A DNA stretch of 64,000 bases from assembly GCF_026151205.1 (NCBI RefSeq), contig NC_087074.1, positions 18,799,240 through 18,863,239 on the forward strand. Direction: 5' to 3'. Below the pieces are notes generated by a model that was not told where the DNA came from, ran no database searches, and saw only the letters and a list, made by a program, of their open reading frames with translations. The DNA comes from Bolinopsis microptera (Eukaryota > Ctenophora > Tentaculata > Lobata > Bolinopsidae). A program made the translations under genes and the position numbers. Positions 25,052 through 38,169 of this stretch are shown here, piece after piece; the stretch's first letter is position 1, and the number at the start of each line of letters is the position of its first letter.

Positions 25052-28000
25052 ATGGAGAAGCTGCTCTCCGCTCACCTGATATCAGTGGCGGAGACCTTTG
25101 CCAATAGCTGCAATGTCTCTATCGTGGAGTTTCAGTTGGACGAGGAGAATAAACAGGTCCTGGAATGTTAAACATTTCACCGGAAATAAGCATTTCACGA
25201 GAAATAAACATTTCACAAATATCACTGCAGTTTACGTGTTTATTATTCAAGGGTACATGAGATTCCTTGAAAAGATACCACCAATAATTTGTGATAAAGC
25301 TAAGCTTTGTTTTTACACGCTTGCAATTGTATATAAAATATGGCTGGCAAGAGACAATCGTAACATCTCACTAACGAAACTATTTACCGGAACATTACAC
25401 AGCTGAATTTACACGATGAGAAAATTCCAAAAATCATAGATATATAACTGACTGGATAAGCCCTTTTGTTCACTCATTTTTTGTAACCAAGGAAGAAGCT
25501 TACTGATTGCAGGATTACTTTCAGTCTATAAACTGTAGATAAGCAAATTCCGATGAGTTATGCACTTAAAATTTGGTTCAGGCCAAAAATAGAAGCAAAT
25601 ATCTCGATACAGTTCTCTGTGTAAAATTGCGGGGTAAAAATACTGTAATATTACGAGAATTTTATGTTTTAATAACGATATTAGACAACTTAAATATAAA
25701 TTTCAAGTTGCATTTTTCGCGTCCCGCGCAATCAAGACAAAAGTTATTTTCGTCGAGTATCAGTCGATTATACCCATTATAGAACCCCCCCCCCCCTCTC
25801 TCCTCTCCTCGGGTAGAGGGTTGGTACTTGTGTTAATTAACTCTATTATAATTACTCCCCTGTACTCTAACAGTATATCCTCTCCAGGGAGCTGACAGGA
25901 TCCCAGCCTCACTGCACTGCTACTCTCTCTACCCCTACTCAGCACAGAACAACGACGAACTCTCCCTTAAGAGAGACGATATTATCACTATCACCGAGCA
26001 GAGTGATCCTCACTGGTGGATAGGCCGGGTAAGTTGGTCACTAAATGGTCACTAAATGGTCACAGTAGTGGTCACTTTTACTGTGTTCAATCGTTGTTCC
26101 ATATATTATACGGAATTTGTAGCTAAAAGTTGCTAGTCGTGATCTACAGAAACTATCGCAACTTATAGATATATATAATGTAGTTACCACGACTATTTAT
26201 AACTAGTCAATAATCGTGGCAAAATGTTCGCATTCCTTATAATTTACTGTATGTGCTATCATCACATGAAACAGTTAGTTAGCCACGGTAGGTATGAAGT
26301 ATGAACGGAACCTAGTGTGGTCTATTTGAGATAAATTAGTATTATCAGAACCGACAACAATAATCCCGCCAGTCAGTTAATCTGAGGTTAATCAATTAAA
26401 CCATCTATCAACAGAAACACTAACACTGCATCTGATTTCAGTTAGGAGCAGAAGTGGGAGTACTACCTGCCAACTACGTTCAGCAAATCAACGACCAAGA
26501 CGCCTGGGAAACTGTAAAAGGTGTGTAATGTTCCTTATCTTGCTCAATGAAAATGTTAAATATCTCTTTACAATTTTCATACCTTTTCTAAAACAGGATC
26601 ATTAACATCAGTTTATGGTTTATGTAGTGACTATCTGTGTACATGCGTTTATCAGCTATGCTACTTTCTATTACTGAAGTACCTATATATTGTATGACCT
26701 TCGTTGCTAGAGATACAACAAAAACGTTCGTTACGTGACGAAATGTATAGAGCCGTATACATGATAGTATAATCCTGTGAAGATAATACAATTCTGTGTA
26801 CACAGTGATAATTCCACAAGAGGGAATTTGATGAGAGGATATTGTTGATTAATTAATGGAACGTAAAGTTGCATGATGACTACAAACCACTTCATTTACT
26901 AAATAATACATCACAACATGTACTAATACTTGTGCACATAAATGTACAATATTTTGTGATAAAGCTTGTTCCTGCTGGAATGTAGATGGTATATTGAGAT
27001 TGTTGCTTAATCAACTTTGTCTGAAAGTAGACGAAGCTTTTGTGCCCTATAACCGTGAAAGGTATGCGTGTTTGCTGTCTATGTGACCTGTCTTGGAACC
27101 TTTCTTAAACTATTCGACATCCTGGTCAGATATAAAGGTTGCTAGTATTTTACTACTGCTTGAAAATATCCAATGAATATTTTACTCCTTCTTGCCCAGT
27201 GCTTTTACTCCCTTAACTCCGACTGATACAGATTATCAATTTGTATTGTATCAAATTCCTAATGAAATACCCGCCAACTTCCCACCACGTGACCGCATTA
27301 TAACACCACGTGACCGCATTATAAGTTGCAGTGTATCTTGTCGCGTTCCTGACTGTATCTCCCTGACTGTTGACAGATTTTCCTCTCCCTACCGTATTAG
27401 ATGGTATATTTGCCTCTAAATTTGTTTCATGTCCTTAGTTTTTGGGTTTTGGCAGATAAGATTTGCATGAGATCACAAAAATGTTGCCACGTGATGCCAG
27501 TTTGTTCAATTTGTATTCTTCGTGCATTTCTTGCATTCTATCACAATCTATTGATAATTTACGAAAATACGTTCTACAGTGTCAAATATGTGACTGTGCA
27601 GACTGAAGTGTGTACCCTTCCTTAGATCATCAACCTAGATCCAGGGTTTACATTTGCCTATTACAGAGTAGCTAAACGAAGGAACTAATAACATAGATAC
27701 TACTCACTAATCAGACGTAATACTATTGTGTTCAAGATGTTGGACAGTATCCAACTGGTTCGTGCTACTACAGAAATGATTAGATCAGTTGATTTTGTGC
27801 TACAGAAATTCCGTCTCCATTTTTAGCTGAAGGTTTTAACAAAAGTTTCAAGCTACAGGGTTTAACGTAACTAACATCTATTATCTAGATAGGTTGGTGA
27901 GCCCCAACGACAGTAGCTGGTGGTTACTGGGCAGAATTTGTTAGCGCGTTAGTCGTTACACCCGGGTCCTACTCTTACCTTTATCCAACTGCTGTGTCAC

Positions 28001-31000
28001 GTGATGTTGTGTCACGTGGTAGCTAATGGCACGTGATGTTGTGTCACGTGGTAGCTAATGGCACGTGGTGCTCAGCTGGTTTGTCGGCTGGTTTTATGAT
28101 TGGATCAAGATGCTGGCCAATGGCCACCGCTTTCTGAAACGAGTTTTTTGTATCCTTAAATCATAATATCTAGTATCTACCGTTATTGTTATCGATTTTG
28201 CATGAAAATCTGAAAATTTCTTAACCACTTGAAAGGTCGACGTTTTACTTTTCAACTGTGAGTAGATTAGGTTATTATCTACACAGTTGATACTAATTAT
28301 TACTAATTTCTAATCATCATTATTAGTACCTCGTGATTGAGATTATTAGTTGGTGAGAGATTTAGATTATCATTCTTTGAAAGAATCCTCTTCTTTTGAT
28401 ACAATTCTAACGATATACACAATACTTAATACGTATGCAAACTATGCATGGTATTCAGTACTCGATATAATTGTCCATCAAGCATACATCATAGCCCTCA
28501 TAGTCATACGCTACACATACAAATCAATAACATACTCCTTTCCTCAGAAATATTCTCATGGTCGCACGTGTGGCTTTTACTCAAATTTCTTTTCAGTCTC
28601 GCCGTTTAGTTTATTCAACACGCCGAGTTAGCTCTCTATCTCTCTATGGCTGCTGCCAAAAAAGTCGTTATCACAATCACTTTGAGTCAGCTATTTACCT
28701 AAAATGTCAACGGCTGATTCTCTCACCAACTGATGTTGATGCTTTGCGCTTACAGCAGCGTATGTATTTTCGTGTTCTCGCTCGTTTCTTGTGTCTCTGA
28801 CGAACCAATAACATTTCCTACTTCTCTAATCTGTATTTCTAGCTGGAGGTAAATATATGTATATCGTAGATTCGAGGTCATGTTGACGTTGCTAACAGTG
28901 TTGTGACTGATTTGTTCTGACAAAGTTGTTGATCGCTGGTGATGAGAGGCTGTCCAGTTGTATTGGTTCTGATTTAAGTGCTTGCTCGGACATGTTCTAT
29001 TGGTTCTGATTCATGTGCTTGGTCGAACTGGTTGTGATGTTGACCTACACTGCCCACTGCCCGGCGCCTCTAGTGGTAGTTACAAAACAGCTGCAGTCTC
29101 CACTTACTGTCGTACATTTTTCTGATTAAGTAATTATCCTTCGGTAATTAGGTAATTAAGTAATTATCCTTCGGTGTACTTCTGACTCGTAATTCTGAGA
29201 AGTTCATTAAACTATAATTTGCGCACCAGTTTAACCCAATAACCTAGCTCCGGGCTTTTATTTACTTGACAGCGGTGGTTCATTGATTAATGATTTCACT
29301 GACCCTATTCCCCCGCGAGTGAGACCTATCTCAAAGCTCAGTATTTCGTAGCTCACAGATCACATTAATGTGTAAAGCTCCAGAAACCAACTCCCGCTGC
29401 CACCTGGTACCACAAGATAAGATATAGAGTTAATAAAAATCCTATTATTTTTCCTGCCGACCTTTGAGCTCTCTCTCTTGGTCGTGTTGTGCGTGGCTCA
29501 ATGTCTGTGAAATGTTGAAGTGCAGGGAAACGGAGACAGACGTTTAGCGCCTCGTTAAGTTAAAAGCCTTAATTAGATTCAGGGTTTCTCTTTTTAATTA
29601 GTTTCGGCGTATCTATCTTTCTATCTTTTAGATAACCTTAACAGAGTGATTAATTTTGCACGCAGTTGCATTATTTTTTATTTGTGTGGCTTTAAATACT
29701 GTAGAATATTAAAAATAGAAGCTGCTCATCAGCTGCAGAACATTTATTTTACTAAATTCTTTGCAGAACATTTAATTTACGTTTTGTTAAATTCGTCTCC
29801 AGCATTCCTCAGCTCACACTGAGGAAATAAAATAAAACAACAGGTACTGTGAGTCACAGTACCTGTTGTTTTATTTTATTTCCTTTCAATTTCCTTTCTA
29901 TATCCCACAATCCAGATTCCGATCATTGATTTGATCAAGTTGATGTTATTATCTGTACTCTACACATCATTTACAGCAGCTTACAGTGATCATAGAGTTA
30001 TAATATCGAATCTGTCAAAAAAAAACACTATATACATTATCTATGATATCATGAATCGCTTACTTACTGTTAAATAGACGGGCATTGCCCCCCCCCCCCC
30101 CTCATTTACATCACCAATTCTCTCCTTTTACAAGCCGGATATATTCAGCAAATCTGCTGCTTCATTTTACTTTATTTAGGTTGCCTTATAACGAGGTCTT
30201 GTTACCGCTGCTGTTTATATGCATCATAAACTCGCTCTAAACGTTATAAAATGAAGCCATGTCTTGAGGATTGGCTGGGATATAATACATGTATAGTACA
30301 TGTATTATGCAAAACATTTAGCTTCATAATTGTGTGACTTGACGGTGTAATTGCTGTTAAATTACGTCTTTTATTGGGTTCTGTTTTACTAAAGTTTGTA
30401 AATTGGATACAATTGGTCAGCTTATGCTATATCGTGGACGTCTTGAAAAACGGCTTGTGGGGCCATGCGAGTTGCTAGAAGTTTCCTAGTTTTGGTAACT
30501 TGCGACACGCGTCAGACGACCAAACTCGCTCTATCTTAGTTAAGTTTCGTACGGGACATTATTGATTACTAATTATTTAATTACCATTTTCCGGCTCCTA
30601 TATGTATTCCCATGTTGTCATGGTACCGTATCCGCCTTATTTTAGCAGGAGGAATTACTCTGTCACTTTCTGTCTTTTATAAATAACGATTTTTCGTCAT
30701 TTTATTATTGTAATGGCTTCTCTATCAAGGCTTGGCAATTCTGTTACTCTTCCTTCTTCCCCCAATTTCTTTTCTTTTTTCCCTTTCCTCTTCTTTTTCT
30801 CGTTGTCCATCTCATAATGTATCACAATAACAATAGTCGTAAGGTCGGTTCTAAATATGAAGCCAGTACAATGAGAGAGTTCATCAAGACCGGACTGGCT
30901 AACATTGCACAGTGATATTTAGTATATATATATTTAGCTGCATATTATTCTTTTACCACATGTACTCTATATCTGTTCATTACTATGTTTGACCGCTTTG

Positions 31001-34000
31001 TTTTATGTTGATTGTGTCTAAACTCCTTAATTAGTCGTGCTAATTTTACGAAGACCCATCTTCTAAACATATTTATCAACATTAAATTTTACTTTACACA
31101 ATACCTTTTTGTTTTGTTCGTTGTTCAAGTCTCTTACTCCGTCCCTTCACATAATTATATTGATAACATTCTGTTTAATTAAATATTTTAATTGCTTTAA
31201 TAAGTTTAATGAAGTAATGACCCGATAGTTTGCTTGCTATTACCCTGCCCCGTGCTTAGCTTACTGCTACGTAAGATACCATACCTGTCTGCATCACACA
31301 CTATTCAGCAAAATATTATACATTAGTATTAGTATCTTAGTTATGATGACTTGCAGCCTTTACAGTACCTTTCTATTTTTGTGAGCTTGTTTCTCTTTCC
31401 ATTGTATGGCAGACATATCTCCATCTGTAAGATCAGAGCTTAATGGGAGCAGGTAATTCCCTACAACAGCAACTGGAAACTGGTAGGTTTTATAACACGT
31501 TCAAATCCACGTGCGTGTTGCGCGCGTGGTGTTTTATCACATCACAACACTTTCACCCGATGTTTCCAACACATCACGTGATATTCTGCAGAAAGCTCTC
31601 TCTCTCTCCCTCCCTTGTTGTATTTATTTTAAAACAAAGTATGGAAGTAAGGAATGTTAATATATGAGTGCCGGTCCGTAGTGTTGACATATTCTGTTAG
31701 TAGTGTCAAATACTATATAACATGACCAAGAGATAGAGAGAGCAGCTGGGGAGGTGTGAGGCTTGCTGGTCTCCGAGAGCAGCTGGTCTAGTGGCATGTG
31801 TTGTCGGGAGTACAAGCTCAGGAGACAGTCTGTCCTATTCTTACTGGTCACAACACTTTCTCATTTGTTACTTATCCAACTGTAGTTTTAGAGAAATAAA
31901 CGATTTTATAAAACAAGCCCGATACTTAAGTCTGGTTAGGATCTACTACTAAAGATTCCTTCATTATGAACGCGGCCGGACAGAAGTACGCGGACTTATA
32001 GAAGTTGTCGTGTAAGGATTCGGTCTTGAGCCGCATTTGTCTTGTATTCGGTCTCTGAAAACTAGATCAGTTCTGTTCAGGCTCGTTCCCCTTGGTGATC
32101 CTTCTCGGAACCTGACAGCTTAATCGAGTTTTGTCTGTTAACCATCCTTTTTTGCTGTCCTATTTTCCATGTCATTACTCATTCTGCCACGATCAGAACA
32201 ACTTCTGGAACTTTTTTGTCGGTTTATTTATTGTTCCCTAATGTCATTTCATTTGAATTTCAACTTTGAGATTCAATTGATATATTGTACTCACTACACA
32301 GTCACAACGAAATTTCCATGGGAACTTTTGTGATATTTCTGTCTCTGCAAATATTCTCCATTTTTATATCTTTTAATACCAATAACCTTTTAAATCCCTA
32401 ACCTAATTTTGACGATTATTTTCCGTGTTTTTATTCTCTGTCACGAGGTTAATATAACCGCCATCAAACAAATATATAAGTCTTTGAAGATGTTATCTGG
32501 TCACAATTTTAGTGATTCTTTCCCGTGATTCTCATATATATAATATATATAATAATATATAATATATATTCTCATAATCTTTTTAAAGATATGTGGATAT
32601 CCCCTGTCAAAGTTATTTATTTCAATATTCTCGGTCTAAGTTATTTCCATCGTCCCGTAACTCCAGTAAGGTAATATTTTCCAATAACTGTAAACAACCA
32701 CACTGTAGTCAGTACTGTGTATATAACACAGACCATGTCATTAATCTATAAACCATATCGGAACTGTCTAGTGACACGCACTAACTAGCACGTAACAGTG
32801 TACATTTACACTGGAACAGCTACTTTAGTAGCGACACTTCAATACTCCCCCATCTCCTCTCCGCCCTATACCGCCAACTTCCCCCTCCACCAATCACAGT
32901 GCAGTATGGAAGTGAGCAGCCAATCAGATCACCGGAGATGTCCTACTACTCACTCCCAGGATTGTCAGACACTCGTACAAGTGCGGTATTGTCCAATCAC
33001 AGCCCTCCATCTGTGGTGTTGTCCAACAAAAAGGGACTATCAAGTCACGTGATATTTGGAGACGAAGACCACGTTGTGTCTTATCTGGAAATAGTTTTTG
33101 CTGTGTCAACGTGACATTCTACTGATTGTCATTTCTAAGATATTTACCCTATGTGTACCATGAAACATTTTCACCAGTTCTGACGGTTTACTTTTTCGTT
33201 TGTGAGTTTGTCCGGTAGTTTAAAGAGGAGAAGAAGGAGAAGAAGAAAAGCTGGCGTACAGACGGCAGGCCTCCGTCAAGAAGGGGAACAATAGGAGTAG
33301 GCAGAGCCTTCTGTTGTGGGCTGCTAAAGATGAGCTGATGCAGGCTGGGTACCACTACATTGACTTCATCCCCTACCGTGAGTTCATCCTACATCATTGA
33401 TTGTCAATTAGCAGAGTTCGTTCCATTCCTTTCCTGTTCTTATTTCCTGTTTATTTTCAATACTTTAACCTACGTTGCGCTTTCATGTTACTTTTTCTGC
33501 TATTACAAACTCGAAATAATTTATTTATTATTTAAGTATTCTGTGGAACAGTGGAATGTATTATATTCATAACCTGTCCTATAGTGGACCTCGATTCATA
33601 ACTTTCTATTTTAGCTCAACAATTATTATTAGTACTCAGGAACACGCTTTTGTATGTTTGTTGTTCTGACAATTGTTAATTAAATACAGAATATTAATTA
33701 TCAGTGTGGCTTCGCAAATATGTTTGATATGCCGTTAAAAGTTAGCTCACCTTATGGAACACTCGTGCCTTGCTGAAACCTCCACAAGCCGCCAAAGCTT
33801 TCCACTACATCCTACCCTCGCTTGTTTATGTGACAGCCAGTTTTCACGTAAAGCTAAGTCTCCAAGGAGTCTCGAACGTCTTTCACCTGACACCGAGGAC
33901 ACCGTCACTCACGTTCATTAAAATATCACTCACGTTCATTAAAATCCGACTTCCACCTAAACACTAAACAGTCTATTACTGGTAATTAATTCAAGTATTT

Positions 34001-37000
34001 CCAATAAAGCCGGGCAATAGCAGTACAGAGTCCCGATAAAGCCTCACGTAGTAGACTAGATTCACAGCTTTCTGTCAGAAATTAGACAAGGTGAAGATAT
34101 GTAGAACTGGAATGTGATTTGTTGTAAAGTGGTCGTTACAGATACCACCTGACCTCAGCCACGGTGGCTTCACCATCGCCAGAGAGGTGACAACAGCTTA
34201 TAGCATACAGTGTCAGAATATACATCAATACTGATACTGGGCGTGGACACTGTCCAATCTGAAATATTTCATTCAGTTGTAGTTGCTGGGTGGCAATAAG
34301 GAAGCTTGCAATCTTCTTATATTCTCCGTTGAAAGGGAGGTTTTGACCTTTTGTAATTCAAATGCCTGTTCGCATCCGGTGAGCCGTGTCAACTGTTTTA
34401 TACGGGGCGTTTCAGTTACCTGCGTTATTTTCCTGCCACCTCTCTTTCCCGCTTATTGTACAAGTTTATTTCTGGCTACTGTTTTTGTCACCTTTCCGTA
34501 CTTAACAGCTGTAGAGTGTGATCTTTCTTATGGAAACTCAAGAAATTTGCTTATGATAATAGAAATTATGACACAACAACTTAGGAAGTAACGAAACCGC
34601 GCGTAACCATGTCAACAGCCAGTGATCGGCCAATCTCCGCTCTCTTTCCTCGGAAACGCGGCATCAGCCGGGGACCCTCCGACCCGGCGGCACCACCACC
34701 AATACCGCCGGAGACGATAGTGAGTGTCCTGGAGACGTACCTGACTCTGCAGGAGGAGAGGAGACGGTTACCAGGCTACTTCAGTACTATTGGAGAGCAC
34801 GAGAAGAGGTGGCCCGCCTTGAGGCACACAATACCTGCCCGGTCTCAGGACCTCGTTCCCGCTGATCTCCCTCCTAAAAATAAAGTCAAACAGATCGTGT
34901 TTGAGCCGCTAGTCTCGTGTTCTGATGATCTGAATATGATTTATAACGAAGAGTATCTGTCTCAGCTGGCTCACATTCCCAAGTCACCTAAAACTACAAG
35001 TTGGAGAGCCAAGAGGGATGAGAGAAAGAAGAGTGTTATACTTAGGAATGTGCCGTTTAGTCCCATAGCTGATAAACGCATAAACACGGTAGATTTAATT
35101 CACGTTAGAACCGACTTAGCAAATGCTAATAGATTCCTCTCAGCCTGGAACGCCAATCTGTCAGCTGCTGAAGATGAGAGAACCCGACAAGTGAGTAATT
35201 GTTTGTTTGTTTGTTTGTTTGTTTGTTTGTTTGTTTGTTTGTTTGTTTGTTTGTTTGTTTGTTTGTTTGTTTGTTTGTTTGTTTGTTTGTTTGTTTGTTT
35301 GTTTGTTTGTTTGTTTGTTTGTTTGTTTGTTTGTTTGTTTTCTGAAATCCTAATTTTACATGTCATATTTTGTATAATGTAAAGTAAACTCGTAGGATAG
35401 TTTGTCTGCAGTTTTGCCCGGTTTTAACTTTAAAACTTTTTGTTTGATATGACAGTATTAACATGTTGATTTAGTAGCCTTTGGGCGGTATTGCTGTAAA
35501 CGCTCTGTATTTTTATAACGTGCTGGCCTGATACAACATACCGTCTTTATCACGTGATCATACCTTACTCTACAATATCCTGACTTGTCTGGGCTTGTCT
35601 TGAAGACAAAACAAGGTTCAACCTGGTGACACCAGATAGACGTACCTCCGGCCTCCGTTAAATGTTAACGGTTAACACCGAGCTCCTGCCATTGCAACAC
35701 TCCGGCTAACACCCCAACATTTAAACCACCAGCCAGTGTCAGAAACTAGTGTAACATGTTGTAACTTGTCAGTTATCACTGTAACTCATGTTAACGTGTA
35801 TGTGACTGTATCACTTGTTGTATTCCCAACTGTCAGCTGCTACTCCTCCCTCACCTCTGACTCCCTCTAACACCCTCTAACACCCTCTAACACCCTCTAA
35901 CTCTCCCTCTAACTCTCCCTCTAACTCTCCCCCTCTCTCTCTCAGGAGGCTATACATGAGCTCATATCCACGGAGAAGACCTACATTGATGACCTGCTCT
36001 TAGTTGTAGAGGTATGTTCCCCTCTTTCAACCTTCAGCACTCTATCCTACCATTGACACTCCACTTGTTACTCATTATTGGTTTCAAACATTGAGCTGTA
36101 AATGTGTTAAAACTGTTCTCTCTCTGCTGCTGCAAGCGTTAATTACACGTTGGTGGTGTTAGTTGCAGAGGTGTGTGACACATAGTCACGTGTTAGTGGG
36201 AATATGATCACGTGGTCTCAAGAATACAACACGTGACACAATTAATATAACACGTGTTCTCTCAGGTGTTCTACAACCCCCTCTGCTCGGTTGCTACTGA
36301 CGACGAACTAACCAGCGTCTTTGTGAACTGGCAACAACTAATCCTCTGTAATGCCCGTCTCTTTAGGGCTCTATACAATAACAGTGATATTAACAGCTTT
36401 GAGAGTGTTGGATCTGTATTTCTGGAAGAGGTAAGGCGGAATCAGAGCGTATAAATTCAGTGTTTCTAAGTTAAAGTTATCGAACTAAACTGACGTCTGA
36501 TATCAGACGTTATGTAATCTAAACCTAATTTATTTGATTTGATTACATATTTAGGTTACATTTTCTTAATTGTGCTCCCTCACAGATCGATAGTCTGATA
36601 GGGCCGTACACGAAGTTCTGTTCGGCCCAGAGACAAGCTATGATAACGTTACAAGAGGGTGTGTCTCACGACTTCAAAGTCAAGGAAAAGGAATGTGCTG
36701 GCTCTCCCAAAGTCGGGAAACTGCCTCTCTCCACCTTCCTGTTGAAGCCAATGCAGCGGATCACCAAATACCCTCTCCTTATCAAGAAGATCTTGCAACA
36801 TACCAGGGATACTCATCCTGACTATCAGAGCCTCAAAGACTCGCTGACTCGGACGGAGCACCTGTTAACAAGTGTCAATGAGGCCGTGAGGGCCACAACC
36901 CGGCTCGAGTCTCTTCAAAGAGTCTTTGATAAGTGTTGCGATGATTTGGGAGAGAAGGTCCGATTAAACTCTAACACCAACTGTTTGGGAGCCAGGAAAC

Positions 37001-38169
37001 TCATTCATTTCGGTTCGGTTTTCAAGAATAAGGGAAGCAAGGAACTTTTTGCTATTTTGTTCACGGACACGTTATGGATAACGAGAGTCGATAAGGGTCG
37101 CTATGGTAACAAACCCATCGATATTGACGCTCGCGATTTCGATTCAATCAAATTTGAAACTTATAGAGACCCATTTTTACTGAACAACGTGTTTCCAACG
37201 GAAAGCAACAAAAACTCAGCTGACTTAGCATTTTCATTTTCGTACAACGACAGAAACTATTCATTTACTTGTCAAACTGCGAAGGAAGCTTCAGATTGGG
37301 TCGACCATTTGAACGATGGGATCAGAAATGCCACCTTGCTGTACCACTCACATTATAAAACTAGTTTACCTGACCCAACCATTGCTGGCCAAGCTACTAT
37401 CACTCTCAGAATCGTAAGTTTTTATCAACTTTCAACCGTTTGGGGTATTTTATAAATATAAGATTGATTTTTGTTATGAAAATTAATCAAACTTGATTTG
37501 TTGATATTCTCGAGCGAGCTAGCAATAAAATTTGAACATCTTTTAACAGAACCCATATCAATTTCCCCGGTCCTCCTCATTTTATAACCACCTAACATGA
37601 CGCCCAATTGCAGGTGGAAGGGTTGGAACTAGCACTGCCTCCTGACGAGAAGCCCAACTCCCTGTTCGTCCAAGCTTCCCTGCTCAGCCATGTTCAGAAA
37701 ACACCTACTGGGGCTCCTAAATGGGACCACACCATTCACTTCGTTGTTGGAGATGTCTCAACGGACAAGATCAACATTACAGTCTTCAAGGAGAACTCAT
37801 TTTCGCCCAACGGTATGTTTTAATCCGTTAAAAAGTTATATAAACGGCACCAAAATGTATATTTTCCGAAGAATGTGTCAAGGTAATAGTAGTTAATGTT
37901 ACCTGGGGACCTCAGGCTATTATATTTATGTTCATAATCATAGAGATTAGGCCGAATAGAGATTAGGCGGAATGACAGGCTGAGCGCCGCCCAGTAATAA
38001 TTAATAATAACCAATATTTTCAGTGTCGTTAGGGAAGTTCGATCTCAGTATCCAGAAGCTGCTGAAAACTGGCGGTCCGGGCCCATGGAACAAGCGACTC
38101 ATTCTTACGGACACTAATAGCGGCATGGTAAACGTGTGTATTATGTTGCGTTACCATGGCAACAGATGA
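25052..38169 (+). CDS. ITSN: Intersectin-like RhoGEF (SH3-DH-PH-C2), about ten exons
   Basis: Exons I support: 25052-25156, 25888-26028, 26442-26520, (33226 or 33228)-33377, 34589-35190, 35946-36011, 36266-36430, 36586-37413, 37614-37812 and 38024-38169. Their intron phases agree, and all introns start GT and end AG. A possible 31-nt microexon at 27031-27061 also fits. Intersectins are endocytic scaffolds whose long isoform activates Cdc42. The product has one SH3 domain (YSLYPY, HWWIG, LPANYV), a long unfamiliar linker, a DH domain (IHELISTEKTYIDDL, LLKPMQRITKYPLL), a PH domain preceded by the intersectin-typical TNCLGxRK stretch, and a C2 domain (PKWDHTIHF, FKENSFSPN). The EH domains and the first four SH3s of full intersectins are missing from the window. 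Either the gene is short here or they lie unseen upstream. The first exon and the 33.2-kb exon are the least certain. Cytoplasmic, at membranes. Confidence 0.75.
25888..26520 (+). CDS. ITSN: SH3-domain exon pair of the intersectin-like gene
   Basis: Exons 25888-26028 and 26442-26520 join in phase 0 and together encode one complete SH3 domain. The first gives the RT loop and n-Src strand (YPYSAQNNDELSL, SDPHWWIG); the second gives the 3-10 helix motif GVLPANYVQQI. The donor after CGG is GTAAGT and the acceptor is TTTCAG. The second exon ends in phase 1 (AAAG|GTGTGT). The domain best fits the last SH3 of intersectins, which sits just before the DH domain and is known to restrain its exchange activity. 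The intron holds a short GGTCACTAAAT repeat at about 26035-26070. Confidence 0.75.
27031..27061 (+). other. Possible 31-nt microexon
   Basis: GAAAGTAG precedes a 31-nt segment followed by AG|GTATGC. Joined to the SH3 exon (phase 1) it encodes DEAFVPYNRER and leaves phase 2, which exactly fits the first acceptor of the 33.2-kb exon (33226). Phase agreement is suggestive only. Confidence 0.25.
27282..27324. repeat. 21-bp duplication with two CACGTG sites
   Basis: CCACGTGACCGCATTATAA is present twice in tandem, each copy with one E-box. It lies in the large intron of the intersectin-like gene. Confidence 0.8.
27998..28067. promoter_or_regulatory. 32-bp tandem duplication carrying five CACGTG E-boxes
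   Basis: CACGTG lies at 27998, 28013, 28030, 28045 and 28062, within two 32-bp units (28001-28032 and 28033-28064). Intervals alternate near 15 and 17 bp. The cluster is inside the 6.7-kb intron of the intersectin-like gene and could be an intronic enhancer for bHLH-ZIP factors. That role is inferred from site density alone. Confidence 0.4.
29823..29883. repeat. Perfect 30-bp-arm palindrome with a 1-nt spacer
   Basis: Arms 29823-29852 and 29854-29883 are exact reverse complements around a single G at 29853. The arm runs from GGAAATAAAATAAAAC to GGTACTGTGA. It could extrude as a cruciform or, if transcribed, fold as a hairpin. No flanking transposon signature was found. Confidence 0.93.
33226..33377 (+). 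CDS. ITSN: Candidate linker exon of the intersectin-like gene
   Basis: A frame reading LAYRRQASVKKG, then LLLWAAKDELMQAGYHYIDF, is bounded by acceptor-like AGs in a GA-rich run (33225, 33227) and an excellent donor (TACC|GTGAGT at 33378). It joins the DH exon in phase if the latter starts at 34589. I do not recognise the sequence as a standard intersectin segment, so it may be lineage-specific linker or may belong to another gene. Confidence 0.45.
35199..35340. repeat. (GTTT)n microsatellite beside a splice donor
   Basis: About 35 copies of GTTT begin 8 nt inside the intron that starts at 35191 (CAA|GTGAGT). Read through, it would encode repeated CLFV, but the strong donor marks it as intron. 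It is pure, so probably length-variable. Confidence 0.95.
37899..38005. repeat. Copy of a dispersed element tail (GGCGGAATGACAGGCTGAG)
   Basis: The segment ACCTGGGGACCTCAGGCTAT ... AGGCGGAATGACAGGCTGAG ... CGCCCAGTAA recurs with small changes at about 39519-39602 and 43630-43716. It lies in the last intron of the intersectin-like gene. The family is unidentified. Confidence 0.7.

Noticed and set aside
32900-33060. Additional intersectin linker exon (QYGSEQPIRSPEMSYYSLPG frame)
   Set aside because: Acceptor and entry phase fit the SH3 exon, but every plausible donor leaves the wrong phase or is weak, so it is not included in the gene model.
35191-35382. Cys-rich CLFV-repeat C-terminus of the linker exon
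   Set aside because: It is the GTTT microsatellite read through after a strong GTGAGT donor; the DH frame resumes at 35946.
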